A DNA stretch of 64,000 nt from NCBI GenBank assembly GCA_934490165.1, contig CAKSTB010000001.1, positions 248,001 to 312,000 on the forward strand, read 5' to 3'. This DNA comes from an uncultured Ruminiclostridium sp. (GTDB lineage Bacteria > Bacillota > Clostridia > Oscillospirales > Ruminococcaceae). Every line of letters starts with the position of its first letter. Position 1 is the stretch's first letter. Of the stretch, positions 1 to 9,070 are shown in pieces. The position numbers were made by a program, and so were the translations under genes. The notes under the pieces were generated by a model, which saw only the letters and a list, made by a program, of their open reading frames with translations, made no database searches and was not told the DNA's origin.

Positions 1-856
1 TAAGGCAACGAGGGATAGTTATAAGGTCGATAAACGATGAAAGGTTAATAACTATAGCCGCCGCAGATACAGGTATACAGCATTTTAAAAGCTCTGCGGC
101 TATCCTGAATGTTCTGTCGGTCGATGTATCGCCTTTGCGGATATCAATAACCTTGCGGCAAAATCTCTTTCTTATAAGCAAACAGATAAGAGCGCATAGC
201 TCACTTGCGGTCACCGCAAGAACAGCTCCTGCCGCCGCATACGGCATTATTATATCTATAGCCTGCGTTTTGTTATCGGCTAACGTGCCGAATATTGCTT
301 TGCCGTTATCAAAGCATTTTATTCCGTAATCAAGTATAAAATACGAGGCGCTGAGCCCGACTGCCGCACGACATACCGACTCTGCGACCTGTGAAACCGC
401 GGTCGGCATCATATTACAGCAACCCTCGTAATAACCCTTATAAACCGATGAAATACAGCACAGGCATACCGACGGTGCTATTATCATAATTCCCCACACA
501 CTCTGAGGAGACTGAGCGACATAGTCCGAAAACGGCTTTGCAAGTATCAATATAAGCACACTTCCGAGTGCTCCGATAGAGCCGAACGTCATTATTGCCG
601 TGCGCAGAACTTTGTTCGCGTTTGCAAATCTGCCAAGTGCGATGTTATCGGCAACGGTTTTAATGATCACAGTAGGTATAGCCGCCGCAGTCATAGCAAA
701 TATCGGAGTGTAGAGGCTGTAGGCTGTAGAATAGTAGCCCATGCCGACACCGCCCAGTATATTTGTCAGCGGTATCTTGAACACTGCGCCGATTATCTTG
801 CTTATTACCATTGATACAAAAAGTATCGCCGTGTTTTTTACATAGGTGTTTTTCAA
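1..856 (-). CDS. SpoVB/MurJ-superfamily polysaccharide flippase (5' part, runs off window)
   Basis: This is the N-terminal ~285 residues of a multi-pass membrane protein of the oligosaccharide/lipid flippase superfamily (SpoVB, YtgP, MurJ relatives). These proteins move lipid-linked sugar precursors across the membrane, and SpoVB acts in spore cortex synthesis. The start I chose is the TTG at 856, preceded by GGAAAGGA. The opening residues (KNTYVKNTAILF, then SKIIGAVFKIPLTNILGG) are typical of SpoVB/YtgP proteins. Several hydrophobic helices follow. The gene continues beyond base 1, so its C-terminus is unseen. The exact subgroup (SpoVB or YtgP) cannot be decided from this fragment. Confidence 0.8.
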   Translation of the reverse strand, partial: MKNTYVKNTAILFVSMVISKIIGAVFKIPLTNILGGVGMGYYSTAYSLYTPIFAMTAAAIPTVIIKTVADNIALGRFANANKVLRTAIMTFGSIGALGSVLILILAKPFSDYVAQSPQSVWGIMIIAPSVCLCCISSVYKGYYEGCCNMMPTAVSQVAESVCRAAVGLSASYFILDYGIKCFDNGKAIFGTLADNKTQAIDIIMPYAAAGAVLAVTASELCALICLLIRKRFCRKVIDIRKGDTSTDRTFRIAAELLKCCIPVSAAAIVINLSSFIDLITIPRCL

Positions 857-939
857 ATAATCAGTCCTTTCCGGTTAATACTATTATCCTTAGGACAAGA
901 ATATACCGGATAAGGCTGTTATAATATCGTTTTTCTGAC

Positions 940-985
940 AAAAAACAAGACGCTTATCTTAAACCGGATAAACGTCTTGCGTTAA
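940..985 (-). terminator. Intrinsic terminator after the DUF6033-like gene
   Basis: CAAGACG (946-952) pairs with CGTCTTG (973-979), and TTATC/GATAA extends the stem past one mismatch. Read on the minus strand the stem is followed by TTTTTTG. It lies just downstream of the stop at 1002 and upstream of the flippase gene. Confidence 0.75.
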
Positions 986-1001
986 TATTGATTTATGCCG
1001 A

Positions 1002-1748
1002 TCAAGCCTTAAAGTCGAACGGGTGTTTTTCCTCGGGAGCGGCAGACGGAACATACTGCTCATATGTTGTCTGAGCTTTGCCTGTGTTAAAGTCTACTCT
1101 GTCGATTTTAAGCGAATCATCGTTCTTGTTGCTCTTTTCAAAGCGGTCGTCTGTCTTGTCCGTTTTTTCGCCCTTTATAAGCCTTATGAGCTCTTCCATT
1201 GAAGATGCGGTCACTAGCCGCTCTTCAAATTCCTCTTTTTCTTCCTTTTTTGCTTCTTCCGCTTTCTTTTCTGCGGCTTTTTCCTTAGCCTTTTCTACGT
1301 TTTCATTCTTCTTAAGGCTCTCTTTGATAAGAGCATAATATGAAACGTTGCCGTCACTGTCAACGCTGATGCCGAGCTTTGTAACCTTGTCCGCATCATC
1401 GCCGAGCTGTTTTTTGATTTCAGGCAGTTCGCCAATCGCCTTGTCGATTATTCCCTCAAACTTGGCTCTTTCGTTTTCATCGGTCGCCATTTTTTCAAGT
1501 GTATCGGGGGTTATGACACAATTATACTCACCTTTACCCGTGGCAAGGTGCTTTTGTGCTTCTTCATCTGTAGAAAAATCCGCTACTATAAAATCTACAT
1601 TCTTGTACTTATCTTTCAGCTGTTCGAGATATTTCTGAGCCTCGGAGCTGAGCTTAACAGAAGATGTCTTATCGGATCTATCGGTCTTTTCGGTTGTGCT
1701 TACCTTGTAAGCGGGCTTGTATTCGTAATTTGTATTTACTGCGGACAT
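1002..1748 (-). CDS. DUF6033-like protein of unknown function
   Basis: A soluble, highly charged protein of 248 aa. The N-terminal part (LSSEAQKYLEQLKDKY then VDFIVADFSTDEEA, about residues 34-65) resembles the DUF6033 family of Clostridia as I remember it. A Lys/Glu/Ala-rich stretch around residues 150-175 is probably a long charged helix. No signal peptide or membrane segment is visible. I chose the ATG at 1748, which has AAAGGGTG 8 bases upstream; a GTG nine bases further up is also in frame. The ribosome site lies in one arm of a perfect 9-bp hairpin (1757-1787). It sits downstream of two coat-like genes and may be cotranscribed with them. Function unknown. Confidence 0.6.
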   Translation of the reverse strand: MSAVNTNYEYKPAYKVSTTEKTDRSDKTSSVKLSSEAQKYLEQLKDKYKNVDFIVADFSTDEEAQKHLATGKGEYNCVITPDTLEKMATDENERAKFEGIIDKAIGELPEIKKQLGDDADKVTKLGISVDSDGNVSYYALIKESLKKNENVEKAKEKAAEKKAEEAKKEEKEEFEERLVTASSMEELIRLIKGEKTDKTDDRFEKSNKNDDSLKIDRVDFNTGKAQTTYEQYVPSAAPEEKHPFDFKA

Positions 1749-1756
1749 TATGATCA

Positions 1757-1787
1757 CCCTTTCTGTATATTCTATCGGCAGAAAGGG
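1757..1787 (-). promoter_or_regulatory. Hairpin covering the ribosome site of the DUF6033-like gene
   Basis: CCCTTTCTG (1757-1765) and CAGAAAGGG (1779-1787) form a perfect 9-bp stem with a 13-base loop. On the minus strand the 3' arm holds the AAAGGG ribosome site for the ATG at 1748. Folding would hide that site. It also lies 9 bases past the stop of the upstream gene, so it may act in mRNA processing instead. Confidence 0.5.
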
Positions 1788-1795
1788 TAATAAGT

Positions 1796-2023
1796 TTAGG
1801 AACGGTTGCTTTTTCCGTCCGAAATACTTTTCGGAACGTTCCAGCCACGCGCATTTATCTCGTCAAGCACCAATGAAGCCGCTTCGTTTATTCCGCGCTG
1901 ATTGAATGTAAGTTTTGTGCGGATATTGCCGTTTACCGCAGAACAAAGCATAACGGCATATTTCTGTGCAAGCGAATTTTCGGCTTTAAGCAGCTCATTA
2001 AGCATATTTTTTTCATCGGTCAT
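1796..2023 (-). CDS. Small spore-coat-like protein (CotF-type)
   Basis: A 75-aa helical protein. It runs ENSLAQKYAVMLCSAVNG, NIRTKL, then a helix ending in LDEINARGWNV, a pattern seen in small CotF-related spore coat proteins of Clostridia. I chose the ATG at 2023, preceded by AGGTGAAACAA. Its start overlaps the end of the upstream gene, whose stop is at 2013-2015, so the two are probably translationally coupled. CotF family membership is inferred from pattern only. Confidence 0.5.
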   Translation of the reverse strand: MTDEKNMLNELLKAENSLAQKYAVMLCSAVNGNIRTKLTFNQRGINEAASLVLDEINARGWNVPKSISDGKSNRS

Positions 2024-2213
2024 TTGTTTCACCTGTAAGTCCTTCAATAACACTGACATGACTGCTGTGCACAGCGGCGCACTTCTGGAGCTTTTCTTTC
2101 AGCTGCGGGTCTGAAATTGATTCGGACGCTGTAATATATTTATTCTTTATTGCTTTTTCTTCGGAAAGAAGCTTTTTTAACTGTACCGCTTCATACGCAA
2201 GCATATCACTCAT
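2013..2213 (-). CDS. Small helical protein paired with the coat-like gene
   Basis: A 66-aa predicted helical protein starting MSDMLAYEAVQLKKLL. The upstream sequence on the minus strand contains CGGAGGACATAATT, a good ribosome site. It overlaps the next gene by 11 bases. Size, helical content and coupling suggest a two-subunit coat-like pair, but I do not recognise the family with certainty. Confidence 0.5.
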   Translation of the reverse strand: MSDMLAYEAVQLKKLLSEEKAIKNKYITASESISDPQLKEKLQKCAAVHSSHVSVIEGLTGETNDR

Positions 2214-2268
2214 AATTATGTCCTCCGACGGTTTTTATTTTATTTATCCGGATATATATAAATATAGT

Positions 2269-2297
2269 TTGCTTTTTGTCGGGAATTATGCTATAAT
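2269..2297 (+). promoter_or_regulatory. Promoter of lepA
   Basis: TTGCTT (2269-2274), a 17-base spacer and TATAAT (2292-2297). It lies 45 bases before the lepA start and probably drives lepA-hemW-glgP. Confidence 0.6.
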
Positions 2298-2341
2298 TTT
2301 ATGGAATAAGCGATTTTTTATTACAGAAAGGATTTTTTAGC

Positions 2342-4156
2342 TTGGCTGATAAGGAATATATGCAGGAGATACGCAACTTCTGTATCATAGCACACATAGA
2401 TCACGGAAAGTCCACACTTGCAGACAGAATACTCGAGCAGACAGAAACTGTCGCGCATCGTGAAATGGAAGAACAGATACTTGACAATATGGAGCTTGAA
2501 CGCGAGCGCGGCATCACTATCAAGGCGCGCGCCGTAAGACTCAAATATAAGGCTGACGACGGCGAAACATACGTTTTCAATCTTATTGATACTCCCGGTC
2601 ACGTTGACTTCAACTATGAGGTATCACGTTCGCTGAACGCCTGCGAGGGTGCTATACTTGTAGTCGACGCTTCTCAGGGCATAGAAGCGCAGACGCTTGC
2701 AAACACATATCTTGCCATAGAGCAGGATCTTGAGCTTGTACCGGTAATAAACAAGATCGACCTCCCCTCGGCGCACCCCGATGAAGTCAAGGAAGAGATC
2801 GAAACCGTAATAGGTATTCCGGCAGACGAAGCACCGCTTATCTCAGCGAAGATGGGCATCAATATAAAGGAAGTTATGGAGCAGGTGGTAAAGAACGTTC
2901 CCGCACCTAAGGGCGATCCCGATGCTCCGCTTAAAGCGCTTATCTTTGACAGCTACTATGACGCATACAAAGGCGTTATCGTTTATGTAAGAATAAAGGA
3001 CGGCACACTTAAACCCGGCGACAGGATAAGAATGATGGCTACCGGTGCTGAATTTGATGTTGTAGATGTCGGATATATGGGAGCAAAGACGCTTGAAAAC
3101 GCAGATGAGCTGCGCGCAGGCGAGGTCGGCTACATTGCCGCATCGATAAAGTCAATAGGCGATACAAAGGTCGGCGATACGGTTACTTTGGTTGATAACC
3201 CTGCCGATGAGCCGCTTGAGGGTTACCGCAACGTAAACCCGATGGTATTCAGCGGTATTTATCCCGCAGACGGTGCAAAGTACGGCGATCTGCGTGACGC
3301 ACTCGAAAAATTACAACTCAATGACGCTTCACTGACATTCGAGCCTGAAACTTCCATAGCGCTCGGCTTCGGCTTCAGATGCGGCTTCCTCGGACTTCTT
3401 CACATGGAGATAATTCAGGAAAGACTCGAACGCGAATATAACCTTGACCTTGTTACGACCGCTCCGTCGGTTGTTTACAAGATAACAAAGACAGACGGCG
3501 AAACGGTATTTATAGATAACCCGACCAACTACCCTGATCCGTCGGAAATAGAAGTTGCAGAAGAGCCTATGGTAAAGGCGAATATCTATACTCCGTCGGA
3601 TTATGTCGGAAGTATAATGGATCTTTGTCAGGAAAGACGCGGTACATTCAAGGATATGAAGTATCTTGATCTTAACCGTGTTGAGATGCACTACGACCTG
3701 CCGCTGAACGAAATAGTATACGACTTCTTTGATGCGCTTAAATCACGCACCAAGGGTTATGCTAGCTATGACTATGAGATGTCCGGATTTGTTCCGTCAC
3801 GTCTTGTAAAGCTTGATATTCTGCTCAACGGCGACATTGTAGACGCACTTTCATTTGTTGTTCACGCGGATAAGGCATACACAAGAGCAAGAAAAATCGC
3901 AGAAAAGCTTAAAGACAATATCCCGCGCCAGCTGTTTGAAGTACCGATACAGGCGGCAGTCGGCGGTAAGATAATAGCAAGAGAAACCGTAAAGGCTATG
4001 CGTAAGGACGTACTTGCCAAGTGCTACGGCGGCGATATTACCCGTAAGAAGAAACTGCTCGAAAAGCAGAAAGAGGGTAAAAAGCGTATGCGTCAGCTCG
4101 GCAGTGTCGAAGTTCCGCAGGAAGCATTTATGGCAGTGCTCAAGCTTGATGAATAA
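2342..4156 (+). CDS. lepA: Elongation factor 4 (LepA)
   Basis: A ribosome-associated translational GTPase that binds ribosomes and can back-translocate them. The length of 604 aa is normal. The G1 motif AHIDHGKST is at about 17-25, the DTPGH motif near 83 and NKID near 137. EF-G-like domains follow, and the LepA C-terminal domain ends in a Lys-rich stretch (KKKLLEKQKEGKKRM). The start is taken as TTG at 2342, with GAAAGG upstream; an in-frame ATG at 2360 is the alternative. The stop overlaps the hemW start by 8 bases. Confidence 0.97.
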   Translation: MADKEYMQEIRNFCIIAHIDHGKSTLADRILEQTETVAHREMEEQILDNMELERERGITIKARAVRLKYKADDGETYVFNLIDTPGHVDFNYEVSRSLNACEGAILVVDASQGIEAQTLANTYLAIEQDLELVPVINKIDLPSAHPDEVKEEIETVIGIPADEAPLISAKMGINIKEVMEQVVKNVPAPKGDPDAPLKALIFDSYYDAYKGVIVYVRIKDGTLKPGDRIRMMATGAEFDVVDVGYMGAKTLENADELRAGEVGYIAASIKSIGDTKVGDTVTLVDNPADEPLEGYRNVNPMVFSGIYPADGAKYGDLRDALEKLQLNDASLTFEPETSIALGFGFRCGFLGLLHMEIIQERLEREYNLDLVTTAPSVVYKITKTDGETVFIDNPTNYPDPSEIEVAEEPMVKANIYTPSDYVGSIMDLCQERRGTFKDMKYLDLNRVEMHYDLPLNEIVYDFFDALKSRTKGYASYDYEMSGFVPSRLVKLDILLNGDIVDALSFVVHADKAYTRARKIAEKLKDNIPRQLFEVPIQAAVGGKIIARETVKAMRKDVLAKCYGGDITRKKKLLEKQKEGKKRMRQLGSVEVPQEAFMAVLKLDE

Positions 4157-5243
4157 AGGTTTATATATACACGTTCCGTTCTGCCTGTCGAAATGTCCGT
4201 ACTGTGACTTCTATTCGGTGACGTTTGACAGCGATACGGCAAAGCAGTACAAGGACGCCGTGATAAGAAATCTGCAGTATTATCTGTTGCAAAACAGCGA
4301 GCTCAGATTTGACACGGTATATTTCGGCGGTGGTACTCCGATACTGCTATGGCATGAAATCTGCGATATTATGGACGAAATACAGCCGTATATAGTAGAA
4401 AATGCCGAGGTTACTATTGAAGCAAATCCGTGTTGTACAGATGAAAATGTGCTTTGTTCATTAAAACAACATAGCGTGAACAGAATTTCATTTGGACTAC
4501 AAAGCGGCAATGATAATGAGCTTAGAGCGCTCGGCAGACGGCACAATGCAAAGGTCGGCGCAGATGCCGTGAATATGGCGTACAAAGCGGGATTTGAGAA
4601 TATTTCGGGCGATATAATGCTCGGAGTACCTCTTCAGACAAAAGAAAGTCTTATAGAAACGATCGACTATATGACTTCCCTGCCGCTTACTCACATTTCG
4701 GCATATCTGCTGAAAATAGAACCGAATACACCGTTTGCAAAAAAAGAGCTTGCACTTCCCGATGACGACGGATACGCGGATATCTATCTTGAAACGGTAA
4801 GTAGACTTGCCAACAAAGGATATAATCAATATGAGATAAGCAATTTTGCAAAGCCGGGCATGGAAAGCAGACACAATCTGAAATATTGGCGGTGTGAAGA
4901 ATATCTCGGCATAGGACCTGCGGCGCATTCGTATTATAACGGCGAGCGTTTTGCTGTCGGGCGCGACCTTAAAGCGTTCATTCAAAGCAAGGTTCAGCCT
5001 GCCGTTATCACCGAGCGTGTATGCGGCGACTATGAAGAATGGGCAATGCTGAAGCTAAGGCTCAGTGAGGGGCTTGATTTCAGTACTGCTAAGGAGCGTT
5101 TCGGCGTATCAAAAGAGGATATATTAAAAAAATGCAGACTTATCCCCGATAAGCTGTACAGAGCGGACGATAAGGCTATACGCCTTACGCCCGAGGGATT
5201 TTTGGTATCAAATGCCGTTATCGGCATATTAACAGATATATGA
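4149..5243 (+). CDS. hemW: Heme chaperone HemW (radical SAM protein)
   Basis: A 364-aa radical SAM protein of the HemW family, often annotated as oxygen-independent coproporphyrinogen oxidase-like; HemW binds heme and is thought to deliver it to target proteins. The CxxxCxxC cluster motif is at C12, C16 and C19 (CLSKCPYC). The HNxxYW heme-ligand motif appears as HNLKYW near residue 242. I used the ATG at 4149, which overlaps the lepA stop. The lepA-hemW pair is a common arrangement in Firmicutes. A much longer in-frame upstream reading falls inside lepA and is not used. Confidence 0.93.
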   Translation: MNKGLYIHVPFCLSKCPYCDFYSVTFDSDTAKQYKDAVIRNLQYYLLQNSELRFDTVYFGGGTPILLWHEICDIMDEIQPYIVENAEVTIEANPCCTDENVLCSLKQHSVNRISFGLQSGNDNELRALGRRHNAKVGADAVNMAYKAGFENISGDIMLGVPLQTKESLIETIDYMTSLPLTHISAYLLKIEPNTPFAKKELALPDDDGYADIYLETVSRLANKGYNQYEISNFAKPGMESRHNLKYWRCEEYLGIGPAAHSYYNGERFAVGRDLKAFIQSKVQPAVITERVCGDYEEWAMLKLRLSEGLDFSTAKERFGVSKEDILKKCRLIPDKLYRADDKAIRLTPEGFLVSNAVIGILTDI

Positions 5244-5257
5244 TTATTGGAGGAGCT

Positions 5258-7627
5258 ATGAACAAGGAATTACTTAAATCCGATATCGAATCGGTACTGT
5301 TCGACAAGTATGAAGTTACAGCCGACAAGGCACAGCCCTATCAGCTGCACGAAGCACTTTCATCTGCAATAATGAAGCAGATCGCACCTGTATGGAAAGA
5401 CAGCAGAAAGGCTCATATCGCCACACGCAGAGCGTGCTATTTCTCAGCCGAATTTTTAGTAGGCAGAGCGATCTACAACAATCTTCTCTGCCTTGGCATT
5501 GAAGACGATGCAAGAGAGGTTCTTTCCTCGCTCGGCGCAAAGCTTTCCGACCTTGAAGAGATCGAAGATGCGGCACTCGGAAACGGCGGTCTTGGCAGAC
5601 TTGCAGCTTGCTTTTTAGACAGCGCCGCTACTCTTTCTTTACCGCTCGACGGCTACGGCATACGTTATAAGTACGGTCTTTTCAAGCAGTCTATCGTTGA
5701 CGGCTTCCAGAAGGAAGAAGCTGACGACTGGACAAAGTACGGCGATCCGTGGAGCAGAAGAAACGAAAACGACAAGGTCACAATAAGCTTCGCAGATCAG
5801 ACTGTTGTAGCAGTGCCGTATGATATGCCTGTTATCGGCTACGGAACAAAGAATATCGGCACTCTGCGCTTATGGCAGGCAGAACCCGTAAATACATTCG
5901 ATTTTCTCAAATTCAACTCTCAGGACTATGTTAATGCAAGCATAGAGCAGATAAAGGCTGAGGATATTTCAAGAGTGCTTTATCCTAACGATGATACAAG
6001 AGAGGGTAAGATACTTCGCTTCAAGCAGCAGTACTTCTTCAGTGCGGCTTCTCTTGCAGATATCGTGAAGAAGCATAAGGCGGCAGGCTACGATATTGAA
6101 AAGCTGTACGAAAAGGTTACAATTCAGCTTAACGATACTCACCCTGTTATATCTATCCCTGAGCTTATAAGAATACTTGTAGATAACGAGGGACTTTCAT
6201 TTGAAAAGTCTCTTGAAATCGCCAAAAAGACATTCAACTACACAAACCACACTGTAATGGCTGAAGCTATGGAGAAGTGGGGTATTGATATCGTACAGGA
6301 AGTTCTGCCCAGAATTTACGAGATCATTTTACAGATAAACGAAGCTTTCGTTGCCGAGATGTATGCAAAGGATATGCCTAAGGGCAAGACCGACTATATG
6401 AAGATGATTTCGGGCGGCGTTGTACATATGGCTAAGATGGCGGTTTACTGCTCAAGCTATACAAACGGCGTTGCGGCACTTCATACCGAGATCTTAAAGA
6501 ACGATGTTCTGAGGGACTGGTATCTGCTCTTCCCCGAAAAGTTCCAGAACAAGACAAACGGTATCACACCAAGACGCTGGATAGCCCTTTGCAACAAGGA
6601 GTTATCTTCTCTTATTACCGAACAGCTCGGTGATAATTCGTGGGTCACAGACCTTTCTAAGCTCAAGAGCCTTGAAAGACTGCGCGGCGATAACAATATG
6701 ATGCAGAGATTTATGGACATAAAGCAGGAAAAGAAAAATCAGCTTGCCGAATATATGAAGTCTAAGGACGGCATTGAAGTTGATACAAACAGCATTTTTG
6801 ACATTCAGATAAAGCGTCTGCACGAATACAAAAGACAGCTTCTCAATGCGTTCAGCATTCTTTATATCTACTTTGGCATCAAGGACGGAAGCATAAAGAA
6901 CTTCTACCCCACCACATTCATTTTCGGTGCAAAGTCTGCGCCCGGATATATGAGAGCTAAGGCTATCATCAAGTACATAAACGAGATCGGCAAGCTTATC
7001 AATGCCGATGAAGAAGTAAACAAGCTGATAAAGGTCGTATTCGTACAGAATTACAATGTTTCATACGCAGAAAAGCTTGTTACTGCCGCAGATATCTCAG
7101 AGCAGATATCTACTGCCGGTACAGAGGCATCGGGTACGGGCAATATGAAGTTTATGCTCAATGGCACGGTAACGCTCGGAACTTACGACGGTGCAAATGT
7201 CGAGATAGTACAGGAAGCGGGAGAAAGCAACAACTACATCTTCGGAGCAAGAGTTGAAGAGCTTGAAACGATAATGAAGGACTACGACCCGAGAAAGCTT
7301 GTCAGCAAGAACCCCAAAATCAAGCGCGTACTTGATACACTTATTGACGGCACGGTAAGTGACGGCGGAACAGGTGATTTCAAGGAGCTTTACTTTGCTC
7401 TGACAGACGGTGCTAGCTGGCATGTTCCCGACCACTATTACCTGCTCGGCGACCTTGAATCTTATGTTGAAGCAAAGCTCAAAGCTAACAGCGACTATGC
7501 AAATGCACGTCTTGACTTTGCAAGAAAATGCTGGGCTAATATGTGCTTCTCAGGCAAGTTCAGCTCCGACAGAACAATTAGCGACTATGCTAAGGAAATC
7601 TGGAAGATAGAACCGGTACAGCTGTAA
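5258..7627 (+). CDS. glgP: Glycogen/starch alpha-glucan phosphorylase
   Basis: A PLP-dependent phosphorylase that releases glucose 1-phosphate from glycogen or maltodextrin, in the cytoplasm. It has 789 aa, typical for bacterial members. Family landmarks are AEFLVGRAIYNNL near the N-terminus, LGNGGLGRLAACFLDS, the substrate-site QLNDTHP segment, and the PLP-lysine motif EASGTGNMKF near 622-631. The ATG at 5258 follows GGAGGAGCT closely and lies 14 bases after hemW, so the three genes are likely one operon. No other glycogen gene is in the window. Confidence 0.95.
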   Translation: MNKELLKSDIESVLFDKYEVTADKAQPYQLHEALSSAIMKQIAPVWKDSRKAHIATRRACYFSAEFLVGRAIYNNLLCLGIEDDAREVLSSLGAKLSDLEEIEDAALGNGGLGRLAACFLDSAATLSLPLDGYGIRYKYGLFKQSIVDGFQKEEADDWTKYGDPWSRRNENDKVTISFADQTVVAVPYDMPVIGYGTKNIGTLRLWQAEPVNTFDFLKFNSQDYVNASIEQIKAEDISRVLYPNDDTREGKILRFKQQYFFSAASLADIVKKHKAAGYDIEKLYEKVTIQLNDTHPVISIPELIRILVDNEGLSFEKSLEIAKKTFNYTNHTVMAEAMEKWGIDIVQEVLPRIYEIILQINEAFVAEMYAKDMPKGKTDYMKMISGGVVHMAKMAVYCSSYTNGVAALHTEILKNDVLRDWYLLFPEKFQNKTNGITPRRWIALCNKELSSLITEQLGDNSWVTDLSKLKSLERLRGDNNMMQRFMDIKQEKKNQLAEYMKSKDGIEVDTNSIFDIQIKRLHEYKRQLLNAFSILYIYFGIKDGSIKNFYPTTFIFGAKSAPGYMRAKAIIKYINEIGKLINADEEVNKLIKVVFVQNYNVSYAEKLVTAADISEQISTAGTEASGTGNMKFMLNGTVTLGTYDGANVEIVQEAGESNNYIFGARVEELETIMKDYDPRKLVSKNPKIKRVLDTLIDGTVSDGGTGDFKELYFALTDGASWHVPDHYYLLGDLESYVEAKLKANSDYANARLDFARKCWANMCFSGKFSSDRTISDYAKEIWKIEPVQL

Positions 7628-7643
7628 TAAATAACACATAACT

Positions 7644-7683
7644 TTAAGGCAACGCCTGCATAAGAATGTCGGTGTTGCCTTAA
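7644..7683 (+). terminator. Stem-loop after glgP
   Basis: TTAAGGCAAC-g-CC (7644-7656) pairs with GG-t-GTTGCCTTAA (7671-7683). The stem is long but is followed by AATAATAC, not a T run, so it may be an mRNA 3'-end stabiliser more than a strong terminator. Confidence 0.5.
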
Positions 7684-7702
7684 ATAATACAGAGGTGGAA
7701 AT

Positions 7703-8623
7703 ATGAAAGTAACCGAATTCAGCGACAAGACAAAGGTCGACAATGTTCGACCCGAGTGGGAAAAGTATCTCGGAAAAAACGATTTTATAAGCTACAATCC
7801 CTCGTATACAGGCGGTACTGAACGTGATAAATTTGATAAATTTACTTTTCCCGCCGAAAAGACAGGTGATATTACATATTATCTGTATGATCCCATAAAA
7901 AACGGAGCTGTTCGCGAAAGCGGCAGATATCCCCTGCTTGTATTTATACACGGTGCAACAAACTCATTTGACGGCAGAATATGCGTATCACACAGCGGCA
8001 GTGAAATGTTTGCAACTGCCGATTATCAGCAGAAGATGGGCGGCGGTGCGTTTATACTTGTACCGCTCGCAAACGAAAAGAAGGACGAAAACGGAGAGCT
8101 GTGCGACAGCTGGGATGAAAGATATTTTCCGTATCTTAAAAGCATTATAGATAAGACGGTTAACGACAATCCGATTTCGGACATAATTATCGCAGGCGGC
8201 TCTTCAGGCGGATATATGACGTGGAAGATGGTTCTGAGCTACCCGGAGCTTTTTGACGGCTGTATACCTGTTTCTTCACGATTTATGCCATCGATAAGTC
8301 AGCTTAAAATGCTTGAAGACAAAAGTATAAACGTGCTTTATGCCTGTGGCAAGCACGATGAGTTCGGGTGCTACAAAAAAGAGTACAGCGAGATCTATAA
8401 TTACATATCCGAAATGAAAAACGGTATATGTTATACTCCCGAGTGGATACGAAACGGTGACCACGGCGTAGCATCGCTGTTTTTCGGGATAGAAATGGGT
8501 CAACACTGCATGATAACTCAGGTGCAGGCAAATCTTATGTTTGATGACGGGACACCGTATTACGATAAGCTCCCTGACGGTATCACAGGCTGGATAAAAA
8601 ATTGCCACAGAAATAAGGAATAA
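7703..8623 (+). CDS. Alpha/beta-hydrolase, esterase/peptidase-like
   Basis: A 306-aa protein with the alpha/beta-hydrolase core. The strand and oxyanion segment PLLVFIHGATNS lies near 76-87. The nucleophile elbow GGSSGGY is near 165-171, with the second Ser as the probable nucleophile. An acid candidate is in ACGKHDEFG and a His candidate in NGDHGVAS or GQHCM. It resembles prolyl-oligopeptidase or PHB-depolymerase-type esterases. There is no signal peptide, so it is probably cytoplasmic. GAGGTGGAAAT precedes the ATG. It lies 3 bases before the VOC gene and is likely cotranscribed with it. Substrate unknown. Confidence 0.75.
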   Translation: MKVTEFSDKTKVDNVRPEWEKYLGKNDFISYNPSYTGGTERDKFDKFTFPAEKTGDITYYLYDPIKNGAVRESGRYPLLVFIHGATNSFDGRICVSHSGSEMFATADYQQKMGGGAFILVPLANEKKDENGELCDSWDERYFPYLKSIIDKTVNDNPISDIIIAGGSSGGYMTWKMVLSYPELFDGCIPVSSRFMPSISQLKMLEDKSINVLYACGKHDEFGCYKKEYSEIYNYISEMKNGICYTPEWIRNGDHGVASLFFGIEMGQHCMITQVQANLMFDDGTPYYDKLPDGITGWIKNCHRNKE

Positions 8624-8626
8624 CAA

Positions 8627-9022
8627 ATGATAAAAGGTATACACCACATTTCATTCAAATGCAGTAAAGGCGAACAACTTAAAAAGGTTATCGCTTTCTA
8701 CACCAAAACGCTCGGTATGATGATAGTAAGACAATGGGGTCCGGATTGGGATAATCCCATCGGTGTTATGTTTGATACCGGAAACGGAATTATTGAGGTT
8801 TTCTCAAACGCCGAAAACGATTTACCGCAGGGCGTTATAAGGCACTTTGCGCTTGCCGTAACCGATGTAGACGAGCTTGCAGACAAGATCGAAAAAGCCG
8901 GATATGAGGTTTTTATAAAACCAAAAAACATTTATATACCCGCAGAAAATCCGCTAGTAGCAAGAATTGCATTCTGCTACGGCCCACTCGGCGAAGAGAT
9001 AGAGCTTTTTTGCGAAAAGTAA
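8627..9022 (+). CDS. VOC-family (glyoxalase/bleomycin-resistance fold) protein
   Basis: A 131-aa single-domain vicinal-oxygen-chelate protein. The first half starts IKGIHHISFKCS and continues with FYTKTLGM. The second half has RHFALAVTDVDELADKIEKAGYEV and ends with FCYGPLGEEIELF. H6 or H7, the Glu in GIIEVF, the His in IRHFAL and the C-terminal Glu in EEIEL are candidate metal ligands. The family includes glyoxalase I, dioxygenases and antibiotic-binding proteins; the substrate cannot be read from sequence. Confidence 0.8.
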   Translation: MIKGIHHISFKCSKGEQLKKVIAFYTKTLGMMIVRQWGPDWDNPIGVMFDTGNGIIEVFSNAENDLPQGVIRHFALAVTDVDELADKIEKAGYEVFIKPKNIYIPAENPLVARIAFCYGPLGEEIELFCEK

Positions 9023-9028
9023 AAATAT

Positions 9029-9066
9029 AGCCGCAGGCTGATACAAAATCGGTCTGCGGCTTTGCT
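9029..9066 (+). terminator. Terminator after the VOC gene
   Basis: AGCCGCAG and CTGCGGCT flank a loop of about 18 bases and are followed by TTGCTG. It separates this plus-strand unit from the convergent adenylyltransferase gene. Confidence 0.6.
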
Positions 9067-9070
9067 GTAT

